This document shows positions 1 through 6,800 of a DNA stretch of 9,285 nt, one piece after another. Below the pieces are notes generated by a model. That model was given only the letters and a program-made list of their open reading frames with translations, made no database searches and was not told the origin of the DNA. Both the position numbers and the translations under genes were made by a program. This DNA is from TC-15 sp034437275 (GTDB lineage: Bacteria; Chloroflexota; Anaerolineae; Aggregatilineales; Aggregatilineaceae): contig DAOTUD010000167.1 in assembly GCA_034437275.1 (NCBI GenBank), forward strand, positions 1-9,285. The letters are read 5' to 3'. Position 1 is the stretch's first letter; each line of letters opens with the position of its first letter.

Positions 1-147
1 CACGTCTGGTTGCCAAAGCACGGGCTGCATTCCTATCTGGACAATGGAACGACTTGGCTGACAGGCGAAAGCTTCTACCCAAATGTGCCTGACAACTTGT
101 TCGTACACCCGGCTGTTGACATGGCATTATCTGACGATATATACTGA
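1..147 (+). CDS. C-terminal fragment of an unidentified protein (5' end outside window)
   Basis: An open frame runs from the first base of the window to a TGA at 145-147 and encodes the last 48 residues of a protein. The composition looks like real protein (HVWLPKHGLHSYLDNG... VPDNLFVHPAVDMALSDDIY), with many aromatic residues and prolines. I do not recognise the family with certainty. The end, with a PD-x-x-V segment followed by D-x-A-L, faintly recalls the C-terminus of S41-type peptidases, but that is a guess. The last codons (GAT ATA TAC TGA) lie within the 10-bp repeat tract, so the natural stop is supplied by the repeat. The next gene on the same strand begins about 100 bases downstream and appears functionally unrelated. 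Confidence 0.6.
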   Translation, partial: HVWLPKHGLHSYLDNGTTWLTGESFYPNVPDNLFVHPAVDMALSDDIY

Positions 148-165
148 TATATACTGATATATATG
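136..165 (+). repeat. Three tandem copies of a 10-bp AT-rich repeat (GATATATACT)
   Basis: Two exact copies of GATATATACT (136-145, 146-155) are followed by a diverged third copy, GATATATATG (156-165). The 10-bp period is close to one helical turn. The tract also contains two overlapping imperfect dyads of the form ATATA-N4-TATAT (139-152 and 149-162). It overlaps the stop codon of the upstream gene and lies 80 bases before the likely start of the GntR regulator. It is therefore a candidate autoregulatory operator and/or AT-rich promoter element. The repeats are seen directly; the regulatory role is inferred. Confidence 0.75.
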
Positions 166-245
166 TGTACTGGGGTGGCACGCATCATGCGGTTAGGCAA
201 GCCTGCCGCGATCAAGATATTTATTTGAAATATTGTGGGAAAGCA

Positions 246-1037
246 ATGAAGCCTTACTTACCTCTATACGCCCAGTTAAAAGAAGCGATTATTTCCGCGA
301 TTGCTGATGGCACCTATGTCCCCGGTGACCAGCTTCCTTCGCAGCGGGAGATGTGCCAACAGTACAATATGAGCCACATGACTGTGCGGCGTGCTATTGC
401 GGATTTGATCAACGAAGGCGTGATTTACCCCATAGCAGGAAAGGGGTTGTATGTTGCACCGCAAAAGCAGTTGGCCGAAATGGGGTCGCTCGTTAGTCAT
501 AAGGAACATATGCGACGCCTCGGTATGGTGCCTGCCACACAACTGCTCAACGCTGAGATCGTGAGCGCATCAACATTATTGGCCCAGATGTTTGGGGTTG
601 CTCTTGGCGCACCACTGGTTTATCTGCGCCGTCTGCGTATGGGCGATGGTAAGCCCATTTCCATACTTGCCAGTTATCTGCCACATCAACTTTGTGAAGG
701 AATACTGACGCATGATCTGGAAACCAATTCTTTATTTGAAACCCTGCGAAATGATTACAACCTGCGCCTGGCGGGTAGTACCTCGACGATAGAAGCTGTG
801 TTAGCCCGCGCTGAACAGGCTGATTTGCTGGAACTGATGATGCCGGCGGCTCTTTTGCTCAAAGAGCAACTGACCTATCTCGATAACGGGCAGGTGATTG
901 AATTTAGCCGAACATTTATTGTGCCTGGATACAACGTTTATGTTGAAGAGGGGGAAACCGCCGGGAACCAGTTCCATTTTTCTATACGCACATTATCTGG
1001 CAGCAAGACGAGATCTAACAAGACGGGGCAACCGTGA
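246..1037 (+). CDS. GntR family (HutC subfamily) transcriptional regulator with UTRA domain
   Basis: This is a 263-residue DNA-binding regulator that probably controls the sugar cluster downstream. Residues 5-73 form the GntR winged helix (PLYAQLKEAI, PGDQLPSQREMCQQYNMS, MTVRRAIADL, then a GKGLYV wing). Residues about 88-235 fit a UTRA ligand-binding domain: the R/K-HxxRLG-like linker, VYLRRLRMGDGKPI, a LFETL stretch, and IEFSRTFIVPG near the end. The start at 246 (MKPYLPLYAQL) places the usual short leader before the wHTH and has a GGGAAAG-type ribosome site at 237-243. An in-frame ATG at 165 would add 27 residues unlike the family and would begin inside the AT repeat tract. HutC-type regulators usually bind phosphorylated sugars or other small metabolites and often regulate themselves. 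The genes downstream suggest a phosphorylated (amino) sugar, but the ligand is inferred. A tail of about 28 residues follows the UTRA core. Confidence 0.93.
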   Translation: MKPYLPLYAQLKEAIISAIADGTYVPGDQLPSQREMCQQYNMSHMTVRRAIADLINEGVIYPIAGKGLYVAPQKQLAEMGSLVSHKEHMRRLGMVPATQLLNAEIVSASTLLAQMFGVALGAPLVYLRRLRMGDGKPISILASYLPHQLCEGILTHDLETNSLFETLRNDYNLRLAGSTSTIEAVLARAEQADLLELMMPAALLLKEQLTYLDNGQVIEFSRTFIVPGYNVYVEEGETAGNQFHFSIRTLSGSKTRSNKTGQP

Positions 1038-1114
1038 CAGCCTTACCAATATGATCGCTCCGATTGGACCTGTTTTTATCCAAAATATTCCAAGCAAGTT
1101 ATGGAAGGAGGGAG

Positions 1115-1148
1115 TTCGTACGATTCGCAAACGGATTATACATTGTAT
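1115..1148 (+). promoter_or_regulatory. Candidate promoter with overlapping dyad upstream of the deacetylase gene
   Basis: The 150-base gap between regulator and deacetylase contains TATACA at 1137-1142, a fair -10 match, with a poor -35 (TTCGTA, 1115-1120) 16 bases upstream. A short dyad, ATAC-ATT-GTAT (1138-1148), covers the -10 and would suit an operator for the neighbouring GntR regulator. It shares an ATATAC-like half-site with the repeat tract upstream of the regulator. A second inverted repeat (TTGGA 1064-1068 / TCCAA 1079-1083) lies further upstream. None of these is strong, and the call is tentative. Confidence 0.2.
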
Positions 1149-1187
1149 CGGCGTCCGAAAGATCATATCAAAAGAGGATATCTAGAA

Positions 1188-3446
1188 ATGAAGAAGTCTC
1201 AACTCGCACAGATTGTTATTTTTTCTCTATTAGCGTTGCTTGTTATTGCACCAGCGGCACTTGCCCAAGATGAGGCAACGCTGGCACAAGCGACAAGTGA
1301 AGATGCGGTCAAAGTTAATATTCTTTTTGTGGGCGCACATCCTGATGATGAGTCAGGTGCGACTGCAACGATGGCACGTTACGTGCTTGACGGAGGCGCG
1401 AAGGCGGCGGTCGCCACTGCAACGCGTGGTGAAGGTGGCGGTAACGCGATTGGACGTGAACTGGGACCGTCACTGGGTATTCTACGTGACTACGAAGAGC
1501 GCATGTCTTTGAGCCTGTTAGGGATCAACCAACTGTATCCGCTGGGCGAACAAGATTGGGCATATACGACCAGTGCCACGGCAACAGAACTTGTCTGGGG
1601 CTATGAAGAACCACTTGCTAATGTTGTACGGCTTTACCGTGTGCTTAAGCCGGATGTGGTCATCACGATGAATCCATCACCACGCGGCCACGGACACCAT
1701 CAGTATATTGCCAAACTGGCGACGGAAGCGTTCTTCCTTGCTGGTGATGCAACGGCCTTCCCCGAGCAAATTGAAGAAGAGTTTATTGAACCGTGGCAGC
1801 CTAAAAAGCTCTATTATGCGCTGGCCTATGGTAGTGCCGGTTTGGCCGCCAGTGTGGAAATTCCAACCAACGAACTCTCACCGTCGCAGTTTATGACCTA
1901 TGCTGAACTCGAATCCATTGCGCTCGGCCAGTATCGCAGCCAGGGTTGGAGTGCTTCACTGCCCCCGTCCAGCCGGTCACTTCGTCCAGAAACATTTACA
2001 CTGGCCGCCAGCGTGCTGCCCATGCCGGAGACCGAGACCAGCCTGCTGACGGGTATCTTCACGGGTGTGGATCAAGCACCGGCGAATGTGGAACTGGAAG
2101 TGACCCCGGCAGAGTTTTATGTGAGCCAGGGTGGTGAAGTTGCGGTGGATGTGGTCTTCCGCAATTACAGCACCGTTGATCTGATGGACGTGAGTTTGAG
2201 CGTGGCGGTGCCGGATGGTTGGACCGTTACGGAGGCCAGTATGCCGGAGAATGCGCCGGTCGACTCAACTGTAAGCGCATTGTTCACGGTATCTGTGCCA
2301 CAAGACGCCGATGTAACCGACTTCCAGACGATTGTTGGCCGTTTTGATGCGGTGGATGCGGATGGCGTGGCGCATTATGCCAGCACGCGCGGTTTGCTGC
2401 AAATCACACCACCGGTATCGGTCGAACTTCAGCCGATTGACGCTGTGCAGATTTATCGTGAATGGACCCAGCGCAATAACGTCGAGCATCTGATTCGCTT
2501 GGTCCCGGCTGAGGTTGCTATTGGCGCTGGTGAAACGGCTTCAATCCCTGTGAGCCTCAATAACCGCTCTGACGCCGACGTTGAGGTTACGGTTGTGCTG
2601 ACCGTTGCCAGTGATGCGATCACGCTTGATGCCTCTGAGCAGACCGTGACCGTGCCTGCTGGTGAAACCCTAACGGCGGACTTCATGGCGACTGTTCCCG
2701 CTGATATGGGCCAGGGTAGCTTTGATGTGACTGTGGATGCGTCTTATGAAGGTTATGCGCTGGCAGATGCCGGTACGCTGCAAATTGTACCGACCCTCTC
2801 TGTGCCGATGATCGCGGAAGTGCCAGTCATCGACGGTGACCTAAGCGAATATGCTGATTTGCCCAGTCATGAAATTCCGTTTGACCGTATCTGGGAAGGC
2901 GGAGCCGATGATGCTGCCGATTTGACAGCGACGTTTAAGGTTGCATATGACGATGCATTCCTCTATGTGGCGCTTGAAGTAGTCGATGACGCCGTAGTTT
3001 CGAATATCGCCCCGAACGACATCAAGGGGCACTGGCGTAGTGACTCGGTCGAGATCACCGTGGACCCACATGGTCCGGGTGCAAGTGAAAACACCCTGAC
3101 CACCTTCAAGACCGGTATTTTCCCCTTCGATACGGAAGGTAATGTGCAAGCTGAACGTGATGCCGATGCCAATCAGGGTATCATCAGCAAGACTGCCCCG
3201 GATATGGAAGTCGCTTCTGCCCATACTGATACTGGCTATATCCTGGAAGTTGCGATTCCGTGGAACGCGGTACCGGGCGAGATTGGCCCAGGGTCTGCAT
3301 TTGGCTTCAATATCCTGCCATATGACTGCGACAAGGTCGATGCAGCAGTGGGTGAAAACTGTAATGAAGCACGCACCGGTTGGAGTGCCTGGGGTTCGAT
3401 CCAGGGTGCACCACGGCTGTGGGGCCATGCCACGTTAGAGCAATAA
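1188..3446 (+). CDS. Secreted multidomain PIG-L (LmbE-like) family deacetylase with NEW3-like and CBM9-like domains
   Basis: This 752-residue protein should be exported and is probably a zinc-dependent N-deacetylase of a sugar or glycoconjugate. Residues 1-26 form a Sec signal peptide (MKKSQL, then a hydrophobic stretch to APAALA), with cleavage before Q27 and no lipobox. The PIG-L domain spans about residues 42-270: AHPDDE at 50-55 supplies the metal and base residues (H51, D53/D54), and GHGHHQ at 167-172 supplies the third ligand region (H171 by alignment). An Ig-like NEW3/NPCBM-associated module covers about 297-412 and a second Ig-like module about 434-535. A CBM9-like module follows from about 537 to the end (PVIDGDLSEY, FKVAYDDAFLYVALEVVDD, DSVEITVDP, YILEVAIPW). 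The only two cysteines, C714 and C725, could form a disulfide. The start at 1188 has AGAGGA at 1173-1178; an in-frame ATG at 1101 would bury the signal peptide. The substrate is unknown. Confidence 0.9.
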   Translation: MKKSQLAQIVIFSLLALLVIAPAALAQDEATLAQATSEDAVKVNILFVGAHPDDESGATATMARYVLDGGAKAAVATATRGEGGGNAIGRELGPSLGILRDYEERMSLSLLGINQLYPLGEQDWAYTTSATATELVWGYEEPLANVVRLYRVLKPDVVITMNPSPRGHGHHQYIAKLATEAFFLAGDATAFPEQIEEEFIEPWQPKKLYYALAYGSAGLAASVEIPTNELSPSQFMTYAELESIALGQYRSQGWSASLPPSSRSLRPETFTLAASVLPMPETETSLLTGIFTGVDQAPANVELEVTPAEFYVSQGGEVAVDVVFRNYSTVDLMDVSLSVAVPDGWTVTEASMPENAPVDSTVSALFTVSVPQDADVTDFQTIVGRFDAVDADGVAHYASTRGLLQITPPVSVELQPIDAVQIYREWTQRNNVEHLIRLVPAEVAIGAGETASIPVSLNNRSDADVEVTVVLTVASDAITLDASEQTVTVPAGETLTADFMATVPADMGQGSFDVTVDASYEGYALADAGTLQIVPTLSVPMIAEVPVIDGDLSEYADLPSHEIPFDRIWEGGADDAADLTATFKVAYDDAFLYVALEVVDDAVVSNIAPNDIKGHWRSDSVEITVDPHGPGASENTLTTFKTGIFPFDTEGNVQAERDADANQGIISKTAPDMEVASAHTDTGYILEVAIPWNAVPGEIGPGSAFGFNILPYDCDKVDAAVGENCNEARTGWSAWGSIQGAPRLWGHATLEQ

Positions 3447-3465
3447 TTCGTGTATAGTTTGAATG

Positions 3466-3506
3466 ATGGGGTGTGGAAAACCACCACACCCCGGATTGTT
3501 TTGTTT
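3466..3506 (+). terminator. Hairpin with T-rich tail between deacetylase and binding-protein genes
   Basis: A perfect 9-bp GC-rich stem, GGGGTGTGG (3468-3476) with CCACACCCC (3484-3492), encloses a 7-base loop. GGATTGTTTTGTTT follows, so the T tract starts three bases after the stem and is interrupted by G. This is a plausible weak rho-independent terminator or attenuator, or a transcript-stabilising structure that separates deacetylase from binding-protein expression. No convincing new promoter is visible between it and 3532. Confidence 0.6.
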
Positions 3507-3531
3507 AGAGAACGAAAGGGTGTTACGCATA

Positions 3532-4809
3532 ATGAAAATCAGGCACAGTATAGTTCTTTTAGTGATCTTCTCGCTGGTGCTGGCGGTTATGCCCGTTGCT
3601 GCGCAAGAAGATGTCACGCTGGTTGTTTGGGACAACTGGGTCCGTGACGCTGAACAAGAGATGATCGAAATCTTGAATGCTGAATTCGAGGCCGCGCATC
3701 CAGGCGTCACAATCGAGCGTGAAGTCTATTCCACGGACGATCTGACTGACATCCTTCCGCTGGAACTTTCTAACGAAAGCGGACCGGACGTAACCATGAT
3801 CAACCAGGGTTACAGCGGTATGGGTGCGTTAGTCGAAGCCGGATTGTTGCTGCCGTTGAACGACTACGCCGATGAATTTGGTTGGTGGGATCGTTATGCA
3901 GAGGGCTTGCACAGCCGGAACAGCTTCAGCGAAGATGGTATGCAGTTTGGTGTGGGTAACCTGTATGGTGTATCCAACACGGCTGAGGTCGTTGGTGTGT
4001 ACTATCACCGCGATATGTTTGAAGAATACGGCCTGGAAATTCCCCAAACGCTGGCTGAATACGAAGCGTTGATGGATACGCTGGTTGATGCTGGTGTGAC
4101 CCCCATCGTATTTGGTAGCCTGGATGGTTGGCCCGCAATCCATGAGTTCAGCGTTTTGCAGGGTGTTTATATCACGCTCGATGAACTGGACGCTTTTATG
4201 TATAAACTCGAAGGCGGAACCTTTGATACAGAAGCTAACCTGGCTGCTGCTGAAAAACTGGTTGAGTGGGTAGACAAAGGCTACTTCTCGCCCGGTTTTG
4301 CCGGTATGGATTACGATGGTGCCACTTTTGGCGGATTCCTCAATAAGGAAGGCGCGATGTGGATTACCGGTAACTGGATGACCGGCAGCATCGTCGAAGA
4401 ACTAGGCGAAGAACCTGTTGGCTTCTTCCCCTTCCCGTCCGATGAAGAAGGTGTTCCGGCGATCGTGCCCGGTGGTGTTGGCCTGGCTTATGGCGTTCGT
4501 GCCAGCAGTGAGCATGCTGACCTCGCCGCAGAATATATCGATCTGGTCACGGGACCGCGGGCAGCCGAACTGCTGTTTGAGCGGGGCTTCTTCCCGGCGT
4601 CATCCATAGATGAGGATTTGCTTACACCGGGAACCTTGACCGCAGATATGTTTGATGTTTGGGCAGCAGTCGGTGCCGCCAATGCCGTTGGTCACTGGCT
4701 CGATTGGACCGCCCCCAATATCGACGCTAACATTCAGGAGTTGATAGGCAAAGCTGTTACGCCGGAAGAGTTCGTCGCTGATGTTGAATCGGATTACACG
4801 GCAGAGTAG
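3532..4809 (+). CDS. Extracellular solute-binding protein, family 1 (CUT1 sugar ABC transporter)
   Basis: This 425-residue exported protein would bind a sugar or oligosaccharide and deliver it to the two permeases encoded next. Residues 1-24 form a Sec signal peptide ending PVAA-Q. There is no lipobox and no cysteine in the protein, so it is not a classical lipoprotein. The mature part has family 1 binding-protein features: VTLVVWDNW at the first strand, FEAAHPGVTIEREV, SGPDVTMINQGYSG, YYHRDMFEEYGLEIPQT (the usual motif before the hinge), and NKEGAMWITGNWM in the second lobe. The protein is acidic and has several tryptophans that could stack on sugar rings. The start at 3532 is preceded by AAAGGGTG; an upstream in-frame ATG at 3463 would translate the hairpin and displace the signal peptide. 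The gene lies between two hairpins, consistent with separate transcript-level control. The ligand cannot be read from the sequence. Confidence 0.95.
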   Translation: MKIRHSIVLLVIFSLVLAVMPVAAQEDVTLVVWDNWVRDAEQEMIEILNAEFEAAHPGVTIEREVYSTDDLTDILPLELSNESGPDVTMINQGYSGMGALVEAGLLLPLNDYADEFGWWDRYAEGLHSRNSFSEDGMQFGVGNLYGVSNTAEVVGVYYHRDMFEEYGLEIPQTLAEYEALMDTLVDAGVTPIVFGSLDGWPAIHEFSVLQGVYITLDELDAFMYKLEGGTFDTEANLAAAEKLVEWVDKGYFSPGFAGMDYDGATFGGFLNKEGAMWITGNWMTGSIVEELGEEPVGFFPFPSDEEGVPAIVPGGVGLAYGVRASSEHADLAAEYIDLVTGPRAAELLFERGFFPASSIDEDLLTPGTLTADMFDVWAAVGAANAVGHWLDWTAPNIDANIQELIGKAVTPEEFVADVESDYTAE

Positions 4810-4845
4810 GTTAGCCATAAACGCGCAGTAATGCGCACAGCAAAT

Positions 4846-4885
4846 GCAGGGGATGGTGATGATGCCATCCCCTATTCTGCTTTTT
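4846..4885 (+). terminator. Strong hairpin plus T5 downstream of the binding-protein gene
   Basis: A perfect 9-bp stem, AGGGGATGG (4848-4856) with CCATCCCCT (4865-4873), can be extended inward by a T-G pair. Alternative outer pairing of GCAG (4846-4849) with CTGC (4877-4880) brings the structure directly against TTTTT (4881-4885). This fits an intrinsic terminator or partial terminator after the binding-protein gene. Such structures between binding-protein and permease genes are a known way to give more binding protein than permease. Read-through would then supply the permease genes, since no clear promoter follows before 4922. Confidence 0.75.
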
Positions 4886-4907
4886 ACTGCAAACCTTGGT
4901 CGAATTC

Positions 4908-4918
4908 AGGAAGGTGAT
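4908..4918 (+). promoter_or_regulatory. Shine-Dalgarno site that fixes the first permease start at GTG 4922
   Basis: AGGAAGGTGAT lies seven bases (measured from the last G of AGGAAGG) before a GTG at 4922-4924. The alternative in-frame ATG at 4844 lies within the terminator hairpin, lacks a ribosome site, and would add 26 residues not expected in this family. GTG is therefore the preferred start. Confidence 0.75.
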
Positions 4919-4921
4919 CAA

Positions 4922-5869
4922 GTGATTGAACGGTTCCGTGGGCGTCGTAACAAATCCTCGGCCCGCATCCCGGCCCGCACGAACAGGCCTTATGAACGGC
5001 CCTACCAGGCATATCTTTATCTTTTGCCAGGATTCATTATTTATTTGGTGTTCGTGCTTGTGCCAATAGCCAATACGGCGCGTTATAGCCTGACCGAGTG
5101 GACGGGTTTTACGGACCCGGAGTATATCGGTTTAGGCAATTATGAAAAGCTGCTCACCGATGAGAATTTCTGGAACGCTCTGGGCAATAATGCTTTTTTT
5201 GTCATCTTTTATACGATTTTGCCTATTTTACTGGGGTTACTGCTGACTTCGTTGATGACACGCGGCAATCTTCGCGGTATGACCCTTTTCCGCACCGGTT
5301 TGTTTATCCCGCAGGTGATGAGTGCTGTGGTGGTCGGGATAATCTGGCGCTGGATGTTCGATTATCGTGGGCCTGTAAACAGTTTCCTCAACACGGTTGG
5401 CTTGAGTGATCAGATCAAACCCTGGCTGGGTGATTTTACGTGGGCGCCTTATGCGGCGGGTATCGTTGGCTCGTGGGTTGAATACGGCTTATGCATGGTT
5501 TTATTCGTCGCAGGCGTGCAATCCATTTCGGAGGATCTTTACGACGCGGCCAAGGTGGATGGTGCCAACGCCTGGCATCAATTTCGCAATATCACCTTGC
5601 CCGGCCTTCAGCAGCAAATTCTGGTGGCGTTTGTCCTCACATTCATCGCGGCGCTGCGTGTGTTTGATCTGGTATTTGTGCTAACACGTGGTGGTCCGGG
5701 GCGCGTCACGGAAGTGGTCAGCATGCTGATTTATGAGGAGGCCTTTGAGTATCATAATGCGGGGTATGGCTCCGCGATGGCGCTGGTTATGACGGTGCTG
5801 ATTATTACTGTTTCAGCGACGGTATTTTATCTACAATCGCGGCAAGAGGAGCAAATAAATGCACGCTAG
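4922..5869 (+). CDS. Sugar ABC transporter permease, MalF/UgpA type (CUT1)
   Basis: This 315-residue inner-membrane permease is one half of the sugar channel. After a basic, cytoplasmic N-terminus (MIERFRGRRNK...) there are six hydrophobic segments: LPGFIIYLVFVLVPI, VIFYTILPILLGLLL, IPQVMSAVVVGIIW, AAGIVGSWVEYGLCMVLF, ILVAFVLTFIAAL and ALVMTVLIITVSATVF. The N-terminal segment followed by ARYSLTEWTGF is typical of the first permease of CUT1 systems. The EAA loop that docks on the ATPase reads DAAKVDG at 208-214, with ITLP at 224-227; the spacing of nine residues between G214 and I224 is canonical. The start is GTG 4922 (see the ribosome site). The 3' end overlaps the second permease by 11 bp, so translation of the two is probably coupled. 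The cluster encodes no ATPase. Confidence 0.93.
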   Translation: MIERFRGRRNKSSARIPARTNRPYERPYQAYLYLLPGFIIYLVFVLVPIANTARYSLTEWTGFTDPEYIGLGNYEKLLTDENFWNALGNNAFFVIFYTILPILLGLLLTSLMTRGNLRGMTLFRTGLFIPQVMSAVVVGIIWRWMFDYRGPVNSFLNTVGLSDQIKPWLGDFTWAPYAAGIVGSWVEYGLCMVLFVAGVQSISEDLYDAAKVDGANAWHQFRNITLPGLQQQILVAFVLTFIAALRVFDLVFVLTRGGPGRVTEVVSMLIYEEAFEYHNAGYGSAMALVMTVLIITVSATVFYLQSRQEEQINAR

Positions 5870-6698
5870 TATCCGGCAGAACTGGATTACGTATGGAATT
5901 CTGATCATTTTTCTGCTGATCGCCGTGATGCCTTTTGTCGGTAACGTCTTGACGTCCCTCAAAACACGTCCTGAATTATCACAGGGCCTTTTTACCCTGC
6001 CCGAAACATGGCGCTGGAGTAATTACACTGAGGCATGGGACGGCGCGCGTTTTGGCGACTTTTTCGTCAACAGTATCCTGGTGGTTGTGCCTGTTGTTGT
6101 GATCTCAATCGTGCTTTCCCTGTTATCTGGCTATGCCTTTGGTCTGATGTCCTTTCCGGGACAAAACATACTGCTGTTGTTTATCGTCCTGGGTTTGATG
6201 GCACCAACCGAAGCCGTGATTATCCCACTCTGGCATCAGATGGACGCGATGCACCTGCGCGATTCTTATTGGGCGTTGATCTTGCCACAGATAGGGCTTA
6301 GTTTTTCATTTGGCACGTTCTGGATGCGTGCCCATTTTAAGGGTATTCCACGAGACCTTGTCGATGCGGCTGTAGTGGATGGGTGCAATACCCATCCGTT
6401 TTCGCCACGAAATGTATTGTGGCGCATCTTGCTGCCGCTGTCTGGACCGGCTCTGATGTCTTTGATTGTGCTGATTTTTATGTGGACATGGAATGAGTTT
6501 TTCCTGGTGCTGGTTCTGGGAGGCAGCGAATATCGCACATTGCCGGTTGGGTTGGCGCTGTTGAGAGGGCGCTATTCGTCAGATATTCCAGTAATGGCTG
6601 CTGCTTCAACCATTGTTTCACTGCCCGTTCTGGTACTCTATTTTTTGTTCCAACGCCATTTTATCCGTGGTATGGTTTCCGGTGCGGTCAAGGAGTAG
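5859..6698 (+). CDS. Sugar ABC transporter permease, MalG/UgpE type (CUT1), with unusual EAA loop
   Basis: This 279-residue inner-membrane permease is the second half of the sugar channel. It has the MalG-type pattern: a first segment near residue 10-30 (YGILIIFLLIAVMPFVGNV), then SLKTRPEL, FFVNSILVV, LSGYAFGLMSFPGQ, LWHQMDAMHLRDSYWALILPQ, MWTWNEFF and a final segment ending FQRHFIRGMVSGAVKE, a standard CUT1 end. GAGGAGC (5847-5853) precedes the ATG, which lies inside the end of the preceding gene (11-bp overlap). The EAA loop is odd: DAAVVDG at 169-175 is followed by 14 residues (CNTHPFSPRNVLWR) before ILLP at 190-193. The normal number is nine, so about five residues look inserted. The frame is intact. 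A perfect 8-bp inverted repeat (6377-6384 / 6390-6397) lies at this position. Confidence 0.93.
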   Translation: MHASIRQNWITYGILIIFLLIAVMPFVGNVLTSLKTRPELSQGLFTLPETWRWSNYTEAWDGARFGDFFVNSILVVVPVVVISIVLSLLSGYAFGLMSFPGQNILLLFIVLGLMAPTEAVIIPLWHQMDAMHLRDSYWALILPQIGLSFSFGTFWMRAHFKGIPRDLVDAAVVDGCNTHPFSPRNVLWRILLPLSGPALMSLIVLIFMWTWNEFFLVLVLGGSEYRTLPVGLALLRGRYSSDIPVMAAASTIVSLPVLVLYFLFQRHFIRGMVSGAVKE

Positions 6699-6800
6699 GC
6701 CCAATTACGGCCAGGATTTGTGCTACTGGGCGGATGGTTGACTGACTAAGGGGAAAACGCGCCGGGCACATTCTGTATAAGTTCGTTAGGAGAACATTGA

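Noticed and set aside
165..245. Longer regulator start at ATG 165
   Set aside because: It adds 27 residues unlike GntR proteins, begins within the AT repeat tract and lacks a ribosome site, whereas ATG 246 starts the protein directly before the conserved winged helix.
1105..1112. AAGGAGGG, a near-perfect ribosome binding site in the gap before the deacetylase
   Set aside because: No start codon follows at a usable distance that opens a separate frame; it is probably a chance purine run or a relic.
1101..1187. Longer deacetylase start at ATG 1101
   Set aside because: It would place the signal peptide 29 residues inside the protein. ATG 1188 has a good ribosome site and begins a standard signal peptide.
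2841..3428. 195-codon open frame on the minus strand within the deacetylase gene
   Set aside because: It lies wholly antisense to the CBM9-like domain, has no recognisable motifs and no ribosome site; it is a shadow of the real gene.
4844..4921. Longer first permease start at ATG 4844
   Set aside because: This start lies in the left flank of the terminator hairpin with no ribosome site; GTG 4922 follows an ideal AGGAAGG site.
6738..6781. Promoter before the GH4 gene (TTGACT at 6738-6743, TATAAG at 6776-6781)
   Set aside because: Each box looks good alone, but they are 32 bases apart, far from the required 16-18, and neither has a proper partner at the right spacing.
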